From Pelagivirga sediminicola (GTDB lineage: Bacteria; Pseudomonadota; Alphaproteobacteria; Rhodobacterales; Rhodobacteraceae), in assembly GCF_003072125.1 (NCBI RefSeq), contig NZ_QCYH01000005.1, positions 225,137-289,136 of the forward strand: a stretch of DNA of 64,000 nt, in the 5' to 3' direction. The position numbers were made by a program, and so were the translations under genes. Under the pieces are notes generated by a model. It did no database searches and was not told the origin of the DNA. It saw nothing but the letters and a program-made list of their open reading frames with translations. How positions within the stretch are numbered: position 1 is the first letter of the stretch; the number at the start of each line of letters is the position of its first letter. Below are positions 1-9,552 of the stretch, piece after piece.

Positions 1-47
1 ATGCCAAGACCGTCAATGCCGCCGTCACCTCGCAGATGAAGGGATAA
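1..47 (+). CDS. ATP synthase F0 subunit b' (C-terminus only)
   Basis: Only the last 14 complete codons and the stop are present. They read AKTVNAAVTSQMKG, an ending typical of the b' stator subunit in photosynthetic and related alphaproteobacteria. The stop lies 4 bp before atpF, so the two stator subunits are almost certainly co-transcribed. The b' assignment rests mainly on position before subunit b. Confidence 0.7.
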   Translation, partial: AKTVNAAVTSQMKG

Positions 48-51
48 CGCC

Positions 52-609
52 ATGCGCATGATCGCAACCTTGATCGCCGCGATTGCCGCCAGCCCCGCGC
101 TGGCCGCCACCGGCCCCTTCTTTTCGCTGTCGAACACCAACTTTGTGGTGACGATCGCCTTCATCCTCTTTGTCGGCTTCCTGGTCTACATGAAGGTGCC
201 CGGCAAGATCGGCGAGATGCTGGACAAGCGCGCGGACGGCATCAAGTCCGAGCTGGACGAGGCCCGCGCCCTGCGCGAAGAGGCGCAGGCCCTGCTGGCG
301 ACCTATGAGCGCAAGCAAAAGGACGTTCAGGATCAGGCCGACCGCATCGTCGCCCAGGCCAAGTCCGAAGCGACCGCCGCGGCCGATCAGGCGCGCGAGG
401 ATCTGAAGAAATCCATCGCCCGCCGCCTGCAGGCCGCCGAAGACCGTATCGCTTCGGCCGAGGCCGAGGCCGTGCGTGAGGTCCGCGACCGTGCCATCAC
501 CATCGCCGTCGCCGCCGCGCGCGAGGTGATCGCCAAGCAGATGACCGCGACCGAGGCGAACAAGCTGATCGACAGCGGCATCGAGACCGTCGAAGCCAAG
601 CTGCACTGA
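52..609 (+). CDS. atpF: ATP synthase F0 subunit b
   Basis: Peripheral stalk subunit of the proton-translocating ATP synthase in the inner membrane. The 185-aa protein has one membrane segment at about residues 30-52 followed by a long charged, alanine-rich helix (about 60-170) that would pair with b' and reach the F1 delta subunit. The first 19 residues look like a cleavable or uncleaved signal segment, common in alphaproteobacterial b subunits. The gene follows the b' subunit by 4 bp and is followed at once by a strong terminator, so it is the last gene of the F0 operon. Confidence 0.95.
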   Translation: MRMIATLIAAIAASPALAATGPFFSLSNTNFVVTIAFILFVGFLVYMKVPGKIGEMLDKRADGIKSELDEARALREEAQALLATYERKQKDVQDQADRIVAQAKSEATAAADQAREDLKKSIARRLQAAEDRIASAEAEAVREVRDRAITIAVAAAREVIAKQMTATEANKLIDSGIETVEAKLH

Positions 610-631
610 CACGGCGCTGTCAAGAGTAACG

Positions 632-667
632 CAAAACCCGGCAGCCAACAGGCAGCCGGGTTTTTTC
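632..667 (+). terminator. Rho-independent terminator after atpF
   Basis: An ACCCGGC/GCCGGGT stem about 23 bp downstream of the atpF stop is followed by a run of six T. It is the natural end of the F0 transcript. Confidence 0.85.
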
Positions 668-1012
668 GTGTTTCCCCATCCCGGAAAAGGAAAGGGGGCC
701 GTTGAACCGGCCCCTCAGTCGCTTCTGCTTCGCTCGTTCCGTCTTCTTCTGCCTGTCGTCCGTCGTCCCTTAACTTCCGGGCGGCATGATCAGGCTTTGG
801 CCGATCAGACATGCCGCTGACATTTTTGACTTGGGGCAAATCGCCCTCGGAAGCCTAAGATATAGATGTCAACGCAAGATATAGAGGGAGTTTTGCGAAT
901 CGGTCAACACGTAGAAGGCCGTGAAGTTCGGCTTTGGGCGCATGCGGGCAACCCTTGGGGCAAAAAATCGAATCGATCCCGATATTTGGCGGTAAAAAGT
1001 TTTTTCCGATTT
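668..1012. other. Gene-less interval between atpF and folC
   Basis: I see no supported gene in these 345 bp. It holds a GGGGCC/GGCCCC hairpin at about 694-713 and an exact 10-bp direct repeat AAGATATAGA at 857-866 and 876-885. The repeat pair looks like a regulator site or the leader of a lost plus-strand gene, but no coding sequence follows before the convergent folC end. Confidence 0.5.
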
Positions 1013-2287
1013 TCAGCCGTTCTCGCGCAGGACATGCCCCGCCAGATACAAGGATCCGCAGATCAGCACGCGCGCGTCCGGCGATTGCTTCAGAATGGCG
1101 GCGAGCGCGGCGCGAACGTCCGGCGCGCAACTGGCGGGCAGCCCGGCGGCGCGGGCGGCCTCGGCGGTGGTCTCGGCGGGCAAGGTGTTGGCCTCGCCGG
1201 GGATCGAAACCGCCGTCAGGCTGTCTGCCACCTCGGCGAGCGGGCGCAGATATCCGGCGATATCCTTGGTGTTCAGCATACCGCAGATCAGATGCGTCGG
1301 GCGTTTCGGCAGACTGGCCAGATGCCGCCCGATAGCCTGCCCCGCCGACGCGTTATGGCCGCCGTCCAGCCAAAGTTCGGCCTGGGGCGCGGCGTCCGCC
1401 AACGCGCCGCTGTCCAGCCTTTGCATCCGCGCGGGCCATTGGGCGCGCGTGACCGCCGCCTCCGCCGCCGTATCGCCAAGGTGCAGATGACGCAGCGCCG
1501 CAAGGGCGGCGCCGGCATTCTCGATCTGATGCGCGCCGGGCAGGTTGGGCAGCGGCAGATCCAGGAGGCCCCGCTCGTCCTGATAGACCATGCGGCCGGC
1601 TTCGGCGCTGGTATGCCAGTGCTGCCCCTGCGCCAGCAGCGGCGCGTTGAGCCGGGCCGCGATCCGTTCGATCACCTCCATCGCCTCATCGGGCTGCGGC
1701 CCGACGATGCAGGGCACATCGCGCTTGATGATCCCGGCCTTTTCGGCAGCGATCCTGGCCAGCGTGTCGCCCAGATACTGTTCGTGGTCGATGCTGATCG
1801 GGGTGATGATCGTCAGCGCGGGCTGCGCCACGACGTTGGTCGCATCCAGCCGCCCGCCGAGCCCCACCTCAAGCAGCGTGTAATCGGCCGGCGTGCGCGA
1901 CATCGCCAGCAGGGCGGCGCATGTGGTGATCTCGAAATAGGTGATGCTGCCGCTGCCATTGGCGCGGTAACATTCGTCCAGAACCTCGGTCAGCGCGTCT
2001 TCGGAAATCAGATCGCCCGCAAGGCGGATGCGTTCGTGAAACCGCGCCAGATGGGGCGAGGTATAGGCATGGACACGCTTGCCCGCCGCCTCCAGCCCCG
2101 CGCGGATCATTGCCTGCGTGCTGCCCTTGCCATTCGTGCCGGCAATATGGATCACCGGCGGCAGCGCGTCCTGCGGGTTGCCGAGCGCCTCCAGCAGGCG
2201 CCAGACACGGTCCAGCGTCAGGTCGATGATCTTGGGGTGAAGCGCCATCATCCGCTCAAGGATGCGGTCCGAGCCTTGCGCGCTCAT
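1013..2287 (-). CDS. folC: Dihydrofolate synthase / folylpolyglutamate synthase
   Basis: Adds L-glutamate to dihydropteroate (making dihydrofolate) and then to tetrahydrofolates, in the cytoplasm. The 424-aa protein has the Mur-ligase fold signature: P-loop AGTNGKGS at about 49-56, the family motif YTSPHL just after it, the [11 protein letters not shown] segment that binds Mg-ATP, and the C-terminal domain starting near LWLDGGHN. Length is normal. The ATG overlaps the accD stop by 4 bp, so translation is coupled to accD, a common arrangement in this family of bacteria. Confidence 0.95.
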   Translation of the reverse strand: MSAQGSDRILERMMALHPKIIDLTLDRVWRLLEALGNPQDALPPVIHIAGTNGKGSTQAMIRAGLEAAGKRVHAYTSPHLARFHERIRLAGDLISEDALTEVLDECYRANGSGSITYFEITTCAALLAMSRTPADYTLLEVGLGGRLDATNVVAQPALTIITPISIDHEQYLGDTLARIAAEKAGIIKRDVPCIVGPQPDEAMEVIERIAARLNAPLLAQGQHWHTSAEAGRMVYQDERGLLDLPLPNLPGAHQIENAGAALAALRHLHLGDTAAEAAVTRAQWPARMQRLDSGALADAAPQAELWLDGGHNASAGQAIGRHLASLPKRPTHLICGMLNTKDIAGYLRPLAEVADSLTAVSIPGEANTLPAETTAEAARAAGLPASCAPDVRAALAAILKQSPDARVLICGSLYLAGHVLRENG

Positions 2288-3249
2288 TTCTTGGCCGGTG
2301 CCTCGGGTTTCGCCGCCTTGGCGCCCGCGAGCGGTGCCTTGGGCGTTGCCGGCTCGTTCTGGGTCAGCGTCGGGGGCGGCAGATCGCCCGCGATGGCGGG
2401 GCTGAGGCCCAGCAGCATCCGCGTGATCGTGATAAGCTCGTCGCGCATCTTGGGGCGCGGCGTGACGCGGTCCAGCATGCCGTGATCCAGAAGATACTCG
2501 GCCCGCTGGAAGCCCTCGGGCAGTTTCTCGCGGATGGTCTGTTCAATGACACGCGGCCCGGCAAAGCAGATCAGCGCGTTCGGCTCGGCGATCTGCACGT
2601 CGCCCAACATGGCGTAGGACGCGGTGACGCCCCCCGTCGTGGGATGCGTCAGCACCACGATATAGGGCGGCCCCGCCTCCTTCAGCATCTGGATCGCGAC
2701 GGTCGTGCGCGGCATCTGCATGAGGCTGAGGATGCCCTCCTGCATGCGCGCGCCGCCGGCAGCCGAAAACAGGATCAGCGGCCGCTTCATCTTTACCGCC
2801 GTCTCGGCGGCGGCGATGATCGCGTTGCCCACATACATCCCCATAGACCCCGCCATGAAGGAAAAGTCCTGCGCCGCGGCGACGATGGGCGTGCGCCCGA
2901 TCTCGCCGGTGGCGACCAGCATCGCCTCTTTCTCGCCCGTTGCCTTCTGCGCCGCCTTCAGCCGGTCGGGATAGCGTTTCTGATCGCGGAAATGCAGCGG
3001 ATCGGTCTTGGGCGCGGGCACGGTGATCTCGGCGAAGGTGCCGCCATCGAACAGCGCCTGAAACCGCGCGCGCGGGGCGATGTTCATGTGATGGCCGCAG
3101 GAGGTGCAGACGTTCAGGTTCTGGCTCAGCTCGCGGTGAAACAGCATCGTGCCGCATTCGTCACATTTGCTCCACAGGTTCTCGGGCATCTCGCGGCGCG
3201 AGAAGATCGAGTTGATGCGCGGGCGCATGTAATTGGTGATCCAGTTCAT
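2284..3249 (-). CDS. accD: Acetyl-CoA carboxylase carboxyltransferase subunit beta
   Basis: Beta half of the carboxyltransferase that moves CO2 from biotin carrier protein to acetyl-CoA, the first committed step of fatty acid synthesis. The 321-aa protein begins MNWITNY and has the N-terminal zinc ribbon with Cys29, Cys32, Cys48 and Cys51, then the crotonase-like carboxyltransferase core including GGARMQEG. The frame stays open 63 bp further upstream, but the family's normal N-terminus starts at 3249. A C-terminal Ala/Pro/Lys tail is low-complexity. It overlaps folC by 4 bp. Confidence 0.96.
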   Translation of the reverse strand: MNWITNYMRPRINSIFSRREMPENLWSKCDECGTMLFHRELSQNLNVCTSCGHHMNIAPRARFQALFDGGTFAEITVPAPKTDPLHFRDQKRYPDRLKAAQKATGEKEAMLVATGEIGRTPIVAAAQDFSFMAGSMGMYVGNAIIAAAETAVKMKRPLILFSAAGGARMQEGILSLMQMPRTTVAIQMLKEAGPPYIVVLTHPTTGGVTASYAMLGDVQIAEPNALICFAGPRVIEQTIREKLPEGFQRAEYLLDHGMLDRVTPRPKMRDELITITRMLLGLSPAIAGDLPPPTLTQNEPATPKAPLAGAKAAKPEAPAKK

Positions 3250-3312
3250 GTGACTTCGCCTTGGGACATTGCGGTTCGGCCTTGAAATAAGCCGCGCGGG
3301 CGGGAAATGCAA

Positions 3313-4200
3313 TCAGACGCGCAAGGCCAGCCGCGCCGCCAGCCACGAGCACAGAAGCACCATCAGGTCCACGGGCATCCATTGCATCAGCAGGGCGGTG
3401 TCGTCCGGTCCAAAGGGGAAGGTGAACAGCGCCAGACCGTCGAAATTGCCGTGCGGCGCGATCAGCGCGATGGCGCTGAAGTTGTTGATCAGATGCAGCG
3501 CGATCGCCGGGCCCAGCGTGCCGCTGCGCGCGGTCAGATCGGCGGCGGCGAGGCCGAACAGAACGGCCCAGGCCACGATCAGCCACGCCGTCTCGCCCAT
3601 GACGCCGGGCTGGTAATGCAGCAGGCCGAAGAGGATCGAGGGCAGCACCATCCACACCGCCGGATGCGAAAACCTCGCGGCAAGCTGGCTTTGGATATAG
3701 CCGCGGAACACGATCTCTTCGGCGCTGACCTGTATCAGCAGGCCCAGAAGCGTGGCAGGCAGAAACATCAGCCACGTCTGAACCGGCACCTGTGGCAGGA
3801 TGTCGAGACCCTCCGGCACGGGCAGCAGCGACACCAGCACATAAATGCCCAGGATATACGCCCCGGCGCGCCCCGCCTGGCCCACCGCCAGCGCGGCGGG
3901 GCCCAGCAGCCCCCGCAGCCTGCGACGGTGCAGAAGCGGCAGAACCAGCGCCAGCGCGGTGATGAGCAGGCCGAAGAGAAACAGATTGGCAAGCGCGCCC
4001 CAGGGCGTCGTCGCCTCGGCCAGCCCCTTGCCGTCGCGGCCCCATGCGGCATCCGGCAGGGCGATGTCGCACAGCTGCGAGTAAAAGAAGGACAGGACCA
4101 GGAACACCGCCGTCGTCAACACGCATCCAAGCAGCAGACGCCACAGGGCGGCAGAGGGCAGCGCGGCGACGGTGAGGTTCTGATGGGCACGGTAACGCAT
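3313..4200 (-). CDS. CPBP family intramembrane glutamic endopeptidase
   Basis: A 295-aa polytopic membrane protein of the CAAX protease / bacteriocin-processing (CPBP, ABI) family. The hallmark motifs are visible: EEIVFRG (glutamates with the spaced Arg) in the middle, FGLLHYQ with the metal or catalytic His, and ALHLINN near the end. About eight hydrophobic segments can be seen. Substrate is unknown; bacterial members rarely process prenylated proteins. It lies 63 bp upstream of accD on the same strand and could be co-transcribed, but nothing ties it to fatty acid synthesis. Confidence 0.85.
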   Translation of the reverse strand: MRYRAHQNLTVAALPSAALWRLLLGCVLTTAVFLVLSFFYSQLCDIALPDAAWGRDGKGLAEATTPWGALANLFLFGLLITALALVLPLLHRRRLRGLLGPAALAVGQAGRAGAYILGIYVLVSLLPVPEGLDILPQVPVQTWLMFLPATLLGLLIQVSAEEIVFRGYIQSQLAARFSHPAVWMVLPSILFGLLHYQPGVMGETAWLIVAWAVLFGLAAADLTARSGTLGPAIALHLINNFSAIALIAPHGNFDGLALFTFPFGPDDTALLMQWMPVDLMVLLCSWLAARLALRV

Positions 4201-4316
4201 TGCGCGACGCTAGCCGCCCCGGCGCATAAGCGCAATCGCGCCCCGCGCTTGCGCCCTGCGCGCCGGTCGCATATTCCAAGGCCAGACATTCTCAGCCCAG
4301 TCCCTTGCGAGGCCCC

Positions 4317-6074
4317 ATGACCAAGTTCGACAAGTCCAAACTGCCCAGCCGCTATGTCACCGAAGGCCCCTCGAAGGCGCCCCACCGATCCTACATGTAC
4401 GCCATGGGCCTGAGCGAGGAAGAGATCCACCAGCCGCTGGTCGGCGTCGCCACCTGCTGGAACGAGGCCGCGCCGTGCAACATCGCTCTGTCGCGTCAGG
4501 CGCAGGCGGTCAAGATGGGGGTCAAGGCGGCGGCCGGCACGCCGCGCGAGTTCACCACCATCACCGTCACCGACGGCATCGCCATGGGCCATGAGGGCAT
4601 GCGTTCATCCTTGGCCAGCCGCGAGGCGATTGCCGACACGGTCGAGCTGACCATGCGCGGCCATGCCTATGACGCGCTTGTCGGCCTTGCGGGCTGCGAC
4701 AAATCGCTGCCGGGCATGATGATGGCGATGGTGCGTCTTAACACGCCGTCGGTCTTTATCTACGGCGGGTCGATCCTGCCGGGCCGCGCGCCGCAGATCG
4801 AAGAGATCCCCGAGGATTTCCGCACCCGCGACCTGACTGTTCAGGACATGTTCGAGGCGGTGGGCCGCCACCAGAACGGCACCATGTCGGACGCCGCACT
4901 GGATGTGCTGGAACGCGTCGCCTGCCCCAGCGCCGGCGCCTGCGGCGGGCAGTTTACCGCCAACACCATGGCCTGCGTGTCCGAGGCGATCGGCCTTGCA
5001 CTGATGAACAGCTCCGGCATGCCCGCGCCGTATGAGAGCCGCGATCAGTATGGCGAGGCATCGGGCCGCGCCGTGATGACGCTGCTGGAGAAAAACATCC
5101 GCGCCCGCGATGTGGTGACGCTCAAATCGTTGCAGAACGCCGCGCGCGTCGTGGCCTGCACCGGCGGGTCTACCAATGCGGGCTTGCACCTGCCTGCGAT
5201 TGCGCATGAGGCCGGGATTGATTTCTTCCTTGAGGATGTGTGCGACATCTTCCGTGACACGCCCTATTTCGTCGATCTGAAACCGGGCGGCAACCATGTG
5301 GCCAAGGACCTGTATGACGTCGGCGGCATCCCCGTCGTGATGAAAGAGCTGCGCAAGGCCGGCCTCATTCACGAGGATTGCATCACCGCCTCCGGCCGCT
5401 CCATCGGCGAGGAGCTGGACCTGATCGACCGCGAGGCAGACGGCAAGGTGATCTACCCCATCGAGACGCCGATCACGAAAACCGGCGGCGTCGTCGGCCT
5501 CAAGGGCAATCTGGCGCCCGAGGGCGCCATCGTGAAGGTCGCGGGCATTGCGCCCGAAAATCAGGTCTTCACCGGCCCCGCCCGCGTTTTCGAGAGCGAA
5601 GAGCACGCCTTCGAGGCCGTGCAGAACCGCGGCTATTCCGAGGGCGACGTCATCGTCATCCGCAACGAGGGCCCCGCAGGCGGGCCGGGCATGCGCGAGA
5701 TGCTGTCAACCACCGCCGCGCTGTCGGGGCAGGGCATGGGCAAGAAGGTGGCGCTGATCACCGATGGGCGTTTTTCGGGCGCGACGCGCGGCTTCTGCGT
5801 CGGCCATGTCGGCCCGGAATCGGCTTATGGCGGGCCGATTGCGCTGCTGAAGGATGGCGACATGATCACCATCGACGCGATCAAGGGCGAGCTGAGCGTC
5901 GATCTGAGCGATGACGAACTGGCGCAGCGCAAGGACGCATGGCCCGGCCCGCGCGAGACGATGTATGCCTCCGGTGCGATCTGGAAATTCGCCCAGCTGG
6001 TCGGCGCCACCTACAAGGGCGCCGTCACCCATCCCGGCGCCGAGGCCGAGCGTCACATCTACATGGATATCTGA
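4317..6074 (+). CDS. ilvD: Dihydroxy-acid dehydratase
   Basis: Converts 2,3-dihydroxy-3-methylbutanoate and its isoleucine-pathway analogue to the 2-keto acids. The 585-aa protein shows the Fe-S cysteines in CWNEAAPC (Cys47), GCDKSLPG and CPSAGACGG, plus the C-terminal GRFSGATRG active-site loop. The start at 4317 (MTKFDKSKLPS) fits the family; an in-frame ATG 12 bp upstream is less likely. It is a stand-alone gene facing away from the CPBP gene, with a lipoprotein gene 8 bp downstream. Confidence 0.97.
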   Translation: MTKFDKSKLPSRYVTEGPSKAPHRSYMYAMGLSEEEIHQPLVGVATCWNEAAPCNIALSRQAQAVKMGVKAAAGTPREFTTITVTDGIAMGHEGMRSSLASREAIADTVELTMRGHAYDALVGLAGCDKSLPGMMMAMVRLNTPSVFIYGGSILPGRAPQIEEIPEDFRTRDLTVQDMFEAVGRHQNGTMSDAALDVLERVACPSAGACGGQFTANTMACVSEAIGLALMNSSGMPAPYESRDQYGEASGRAVMTLLEKNIRARDVVTLKSLQNAARVVACTGGSTNAGLHLPAIAHEAGIDFFLEDVCDIFRDTPYFVDLKPGGNHVAKDLYDVGGIPVVMKELRKAGLIHEDCITASGRSIGEELDLIDREADGKVIYPIETPITKTGGVVGLKGNLAPEGAIVKVAGIAPENQVFTGPARVFESEEHAFEAVQNRGYSEGDVIVIRNEGPAGGPGMREMLSTTAALSGQGMGKKVALITDGRFSGATRGFCVGHVGPESAYGGPIALLKDGDMITIDAIKGELSVDLSDDELAQRKDAWPGPRETMYASGAIWKFAQLVGATYKGAVTHPGAEAERHIYMDI

Positions 6075-6082
6075 CGCGGCCC

Positions 6083-6760
6083 ATGCGCACCCGGCACCGC
6101 ATCACGCGCGCCGCGATATCCGCGGCGCTCATCCTCTTCCTCGCTGCCTGCATGGGCGGCGCCGGACTTGCGCCGGGGGGCGACGGCAAGCCGCCGAAAC
6201 CCGTGCAGCGCATAGCCTTTTATGGCGGCGACGTCATCGTCGCCGGTCCGCCCGGCTATTGCGTGGATCCCAAGAGCGTTCAGCGGCGCGGTGGCAGTGG
6301 GTTCGCCCTGATGGCCAGTTGCGGCCATCTTGGCACGGCGACGGCGGGTGATGTGCCGGCGGCCGTGATCACGGTCTCGGTCCTGCCGCGCGATGCGCGG
6401 GCGCGGATGCCGTCCGCGCGCGAGATCGCCGGGCCCTGGGTGAATGTCGGCGTCGCGCAACAGGTGGATGGCGACGGGATCGCGCTGATCCAGGTTGAAC
6501 GCGGCGGCGATAGCCTGCTGCCTGCGGGAGATCCGCGGCACTGGCGCGGGGCCATGCTCATCAACGGCCACCTGATCGGCCTTGCGATCTACGGCGACGC
6601 GGGCGCGAAAGTGTCCGGGGATGCGGGCAAGGCACTGCTCCTTGATACCGCCAAGGCGATGCTGGCCGCCAGCCCGCGTCGGGCGCCCGCCCCCGAGGAG
6701 ATCGCCGCCGAGACCGCGCGCGCCGGATCTTCGGGCACCGGGCCGGGATTGTTTCAATAA
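6083..6760 (+). CDS. Putative lipoprotein, conserved hypothetical
   Basis: A 225-aa protein beginning 8 bp after ilvD. The N-terminus is a lipoprotein signal with a hydrophobic stretch and the lipobox FLAAC (Cys23), so it is probably anchored in the outer or inner membrane. The mature part has a single Cys-Val-Asp segment (PGYCVDPKSV) and a second Cys in ASCGHLG, which may form a disulfide in the periplasm. The family is familiar from Rhodobacteraceae genomes but has no function I can state. The last 40 residues are Ala/Pro/Glu-rich. Confidence 0.75.
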   Translation: MRTRHRITRAAISAALILFLAACMGGAGLAPGGDGKPPKPVQRIAFYGGDVIVAGPPGYCVDPKSVQRRGGSGFALMASCGHLGTATAGDVPAAVITVSVLPRDARARMPSAREIAGPWVNVGVAQQVDGDGIALIQVERGGDSLLPAGDPRHWRGAMLINGHLIGLAIYGDAGAKVSGDAGKALLLDTAKAMLAASPRRAPAPEEIAAETARAGSSGTGPGLFQ

Positions 6761-6831
6761 ACGGCTTAATTTATTGGAAGGCTTTGCCAAGGCAGGATAG
6801 AAACGGGCCAGGCAGGCAGGGGTGGCGACAT

Positions 6832-7602
6832 ATGCAATTGCGCAGCGCAGTGGTGGACTGGATCGTGCATCGGCGCGCCGTGCGCCGATGGGCGAGGGCC
6901 GCCCGCCGCGCACCTGAAATGCCCTTGGCCGAGCTGCGCCACGAGCGCAGCATGGCACGCAAGCTGCTATATTCGCTGCACGAAATGGCGGCCATCGCTG
7001 ACAGCCGGCTGGCGCTGCCGATGATCGGGTCGAACGCGTTTGCCAAGCCGCATGGCACCGACTGGTCCTGGCGCCCATCGCTTTGGTGCCTGCCACTGGC
7101 CAGTCCCGGCATGTCATCGGCGCCCAGCAAATCGAAACTGGGCGATGAGCTAACATTGTTTCACGATTGCACAAGATCCGAGCTGACATTGCGGCAGATT
7201 CGCAACACCCGCGAGGCGGATCTGGCGCCTTTCGGTCTGCGGATGGATGTGTTCGCATTTGACGGATCTTTCTTGTCGGTGGTCCTCGACCTGCCGCATG
7301 GCGCCGTTGACGGGCTGAAGAAGAGCCATCTTTTGCGCATGTCCACCATCATCGAGCTTGAAAAGCCGCTCGAGATATTCGCGCGGCTGAATATCAAGCA
7401 TGGGCCGAACACCGAACAGATCGTGCGCGAGCTGCCCCTGCACGAGGATGAGGCGATCGTCGAATTCGATCTGGCCTATACCAGCCTCAACGAAAAGCGG
7501 ATCGAGCGGGCGTGGATCGATCTCATTTTCGAGAACCCGGAAATGAGCCAGGTGACATTGCGCGACCTGACCTTCAGCCGTCGGCCGCGCGCTGAATTCT
7601 GA
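6832..7602 (+). CDS. DUF6478-like conserved protein
   Basis: A 256-aa soluble protein. I place the start at the ATG at 6832 (MQLRSAVVDW), where the protein becomes well-formed; an ATG 48 bp upstream gives an unlikely basic leader. It has a basic N-terminal helix (VHRRAVRRWARAARRA), then a mostly beta-type domain. The pattern matches what I recall as DUF6478 in Rhodobacteraceae, but I cannot confirm it. Function unknown. The next gene starts 31 bp downstream and is probably co-transcribed. Confidence 0.7.
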   Translation: MQLRSAVVDWIVHRRAVRRWARAARRAPEMPLAELRHERSMARKLLYSLHEMAAIADSRLALPMIGSNAFAKPHGTDWSWRPSLWCLPLASPGMSSAPSKSKLGDELTLFHDCTRSELTLRQIRNTREADLAPFGLRMDVFAFDGSFLSVVLDLPHGAVDGLKKSHLLRMSTIIELEKPLEIFARLNIKHGPNTEQIVRELPLHEDEAIVEFDLAYTSLNEKRIERAWIDLIFENPEMSQVTLRDLTFSRRPRAEF

Positions 7603-7633
7603 ACTCGAAGGACCAGGACATGAGGATCACGCG

Positions 7634-8011
7634 ATGAGCGACCTGACACTTACCAAAACCCGGTTGTTCGAGGGGGTCTGGGAAGGCCAGCTGACCCATG
7701 AGGGCGAGGGCAACATGCAGCCCGATATCGAGGTCACGCATCTGGAACGGCCCATCGGCGGCGTCGAGGTGACCGAGGCCGCGGACGGCAGTTTCTGGAC
7801 CTTGCGGGTCCCGATCCCGCCTGAGGTGATCGCCGACGGTGTCCAGACCTTCCTGATCCGCGACAGGCGGGCCGGGGTGACGCTGGACAGTTTCGCGCTG
7901 ATGTCGGGCGATGCGCTGGGATATGACATTCGCGCCGAGATGATGCTGCTGCGCGAAGAGCTGGACATGCTGAAACGCGCCTTTCGCCGTCACTGTCTGG
8001 AGACGACCTGA
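7634..8011 (+). CDS. Small conserved hypothetical protein
   Basis: A 125-aa acidic protein with no signal peptide or membrane segment. The C-terminal 30 residues (MMLLREELDMLKRAFRRH) form an amphipathic helix or short coiled coil, suggesting oligomerisation. It follows the DUF6478-like gene by 31 bp, and the two look like a functional pair. I do not recognise a family with a known role. Confidence 0.65.
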   Translation: MSDLTLTKTRLFEGVWEGQLTHEGEGNMQPDIEVTHLERPIGGVEVTEAADGSFWTLRVPIPPEVIADGVQTFLIRDRRAGVTLDSFALMSGDALGYDIRAEMMLLREELDMLKRAFRRHCLETT

Positions 8012-8050
8012 GCCGCACGCGCGATTTTTCGCGAAAGATCGGGGCCCGTT

Positions 8051-9481
8051 TCAGGCGTTTTCCGCAGGCTCATCGGGGGCGGTGAATTCATGTGCGGTCA
8101 GGCGCCGCGGCTCATGCTCGACCGCTGCGGGCTTTTCGACCTTGTCGGAGGTAGCGGACACGACGCCCAGCTGCTCGAACTTGCGGGCCGAGGGCAGCAC
8201 GCGCCCTTCCAGCGATCCCAGCGCCTTGTTGTAGTGATCCACCGACTGGCCCAAGGAGCGGCCGACGCGGCCCAGATGTTCTGCAAAAACGCGCAGGCGG
8301 TCATAGATTTCCTTGGCCGTTTTCTGCACCTCTTCGGCGTTTTCGGCCATCTTGTCCTGCTGCCAGCCATAGGCGATCGCCTTGACCAGCGCCATCAGGG
8401 TGGTCGGCGTGGCGATCAGCACCTTGCGCTCGAATGCGTATTCGATGAGGCCGGGATCGGCCTCGGCGGCGGCGGAAACGAAGGTCTCACCGGGGATGAA
8501 CATCACCACGAAATCGGGCGCGGTGCTGAGGTTGTCGTGATAGGATTTCGACGACAGCTCGTTCACATGCTTGCGCACCTGCACCGCGTGCTGCTTGATG
8601 AACTGGCTTTGCAATTCGGGCGTGTCCGCGTCCAGCGCGTCCAGATAGGCCGATAGCGGCGTCTTGGCGTCGATGACGATGCTCTTGCCGCCGGGGATGT
8701 GCACGATGGCGTCGGGGCGGCGCTTGCCCTCGTCGGTATCGAAGCTTTTCTCAAGGTCGAAATCCACGCGCTCGGTCATGCCGGCCATCTCGAACACCTG
8801 CCGCAGCTGCATCTCGCCCCAGCGCCCGCGCGTCTTGGGCGCGCGCAGGGCCTGCACCAGCCTGCGGGTTTCCTGACCCAGATTGGCCTGTCCCTCGCTC
8901 AGCGAAAGGACCTGCTGCTTGATCGTGCCATACGCTTCGTTGCGGGCCTTCTCGATCTCGCCCATGCGTTCGTCGAACTTGCCGAGCCGGTCATCCAGAG
9001 GCTTGACCAGATCGCGGATGGCGGCGTGGCGGCGGTTCAGATCCTCGTCGGCCGATTGCTTGTGCGTCTTGAACCGCTCGGAGACCAGCGACAGGAATTT
9101 CTCGGAATTGGCCGAAAGCGCGCCGGAGGCCAGCGAGTGAAAGCGGTCCTCCAGCTGCTTTTTCATGTCGGCCATATCGGCCATGCGCTGCGTATGCGTT
9201 TCCTGCAGGCTCTCCAGCCGCTGCGCCAGCGAGGCGGTCTGCACCTGCTCGTCCAGCAACTCGGCGCGCAGCGTCTCGGCGCGTTCCTCCAGCACCGGCA
9301 CGCGGTCCGCGACGGGCTGCAGCGCGGCCAGATGATGACGCAGATCATGCGCCTCGGCCTCGTGACGGCGGGCGCGGCGGGCGGCAAGGGCGGCCATGAC
9401 GCCAAGGATCAGTGCCAGCGCGGCCGCGCCTGCGCAAGCGGCCTGCCACTGCGTGAGGGTCAGATCCAGATACTGCTCCAT
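8051..9481 (-). CDS. rmuC: DNA recombination protein RmuC
   Basis: RmuC proteins limit DNA inversions at short inverted repeats and are predicted nucleases. The 476-aa protein begins MEQYLDLT with an AGAGG ribosome site 9 bp upstream. It has one N-terminal membrane helix (about 14-36), a long coiled coil (about 40-150) and a PD-(D/E)xK-type core in which RPDAIVHIPGG is followed by the conserved VIDAKTPLSAY. Length is normal. It sits 71 bp downstream of mutL on the same strand, so both may be in one DNA-maintenance transcript. Confidence 0.93.
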   Translation of the reverse strand: MEQYLDLTLTQWQAACAGAAALALILGVMAALAARRARRHEAEAHDLRHHLAALQPVADRVPVLEERAETLRAELLDEQVQTASLAQRLESLQETHTQRMADMADMKKQLEDRFHSLASGALSANSEKFLSLVSERFKTHKQSADEDLNRRHAAIRDLVKPLDDRLGKFDERMGEIEKARNEAYGTIKQQVLSLSEGQANLGQETRRLVQALRAPKTRGRWGEMQLRQVFEMAGMTERVDFDLEKSFDTDEGKRRPDAIVHIPGGKSIVIDAKTPLSAYLDALDADTPELQSQFIKQHAVQVRKHVNELSSKSYHDNLSTAPDFVVMFIPGETFVSAAAEADPGLIEYAFERKVLIATPTTLMALVKAIAYGWQQDKMAENAEEVQKTAKEIYDRLRVFAEHLGRVGRSLGQSVDHYNKALGSLEGRVLPSARKFEQLGVVSATSDKVEKPAAVEHEPRRLTAHEFTAPDEPAENA

Positions 9482-9552
9482 GCCAATCCTCTTGTTCGGC
9501 CTTTGTTCCCATTTGAGGGCAAGAGCGCCGCGCGCGCAACCCGCAATCCGCC

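Noticed and set aside
866..2485. Long plus-strand frame opposite folC, and similar long frames opposite aapJ/aapQ, aapM, the flavin oxidoreductase and the kinase
   Set aside because: They lie antisense to clearly recognised genes, are Arg/His/Gly-rich and show no protein family; they are by-products of high GC content.
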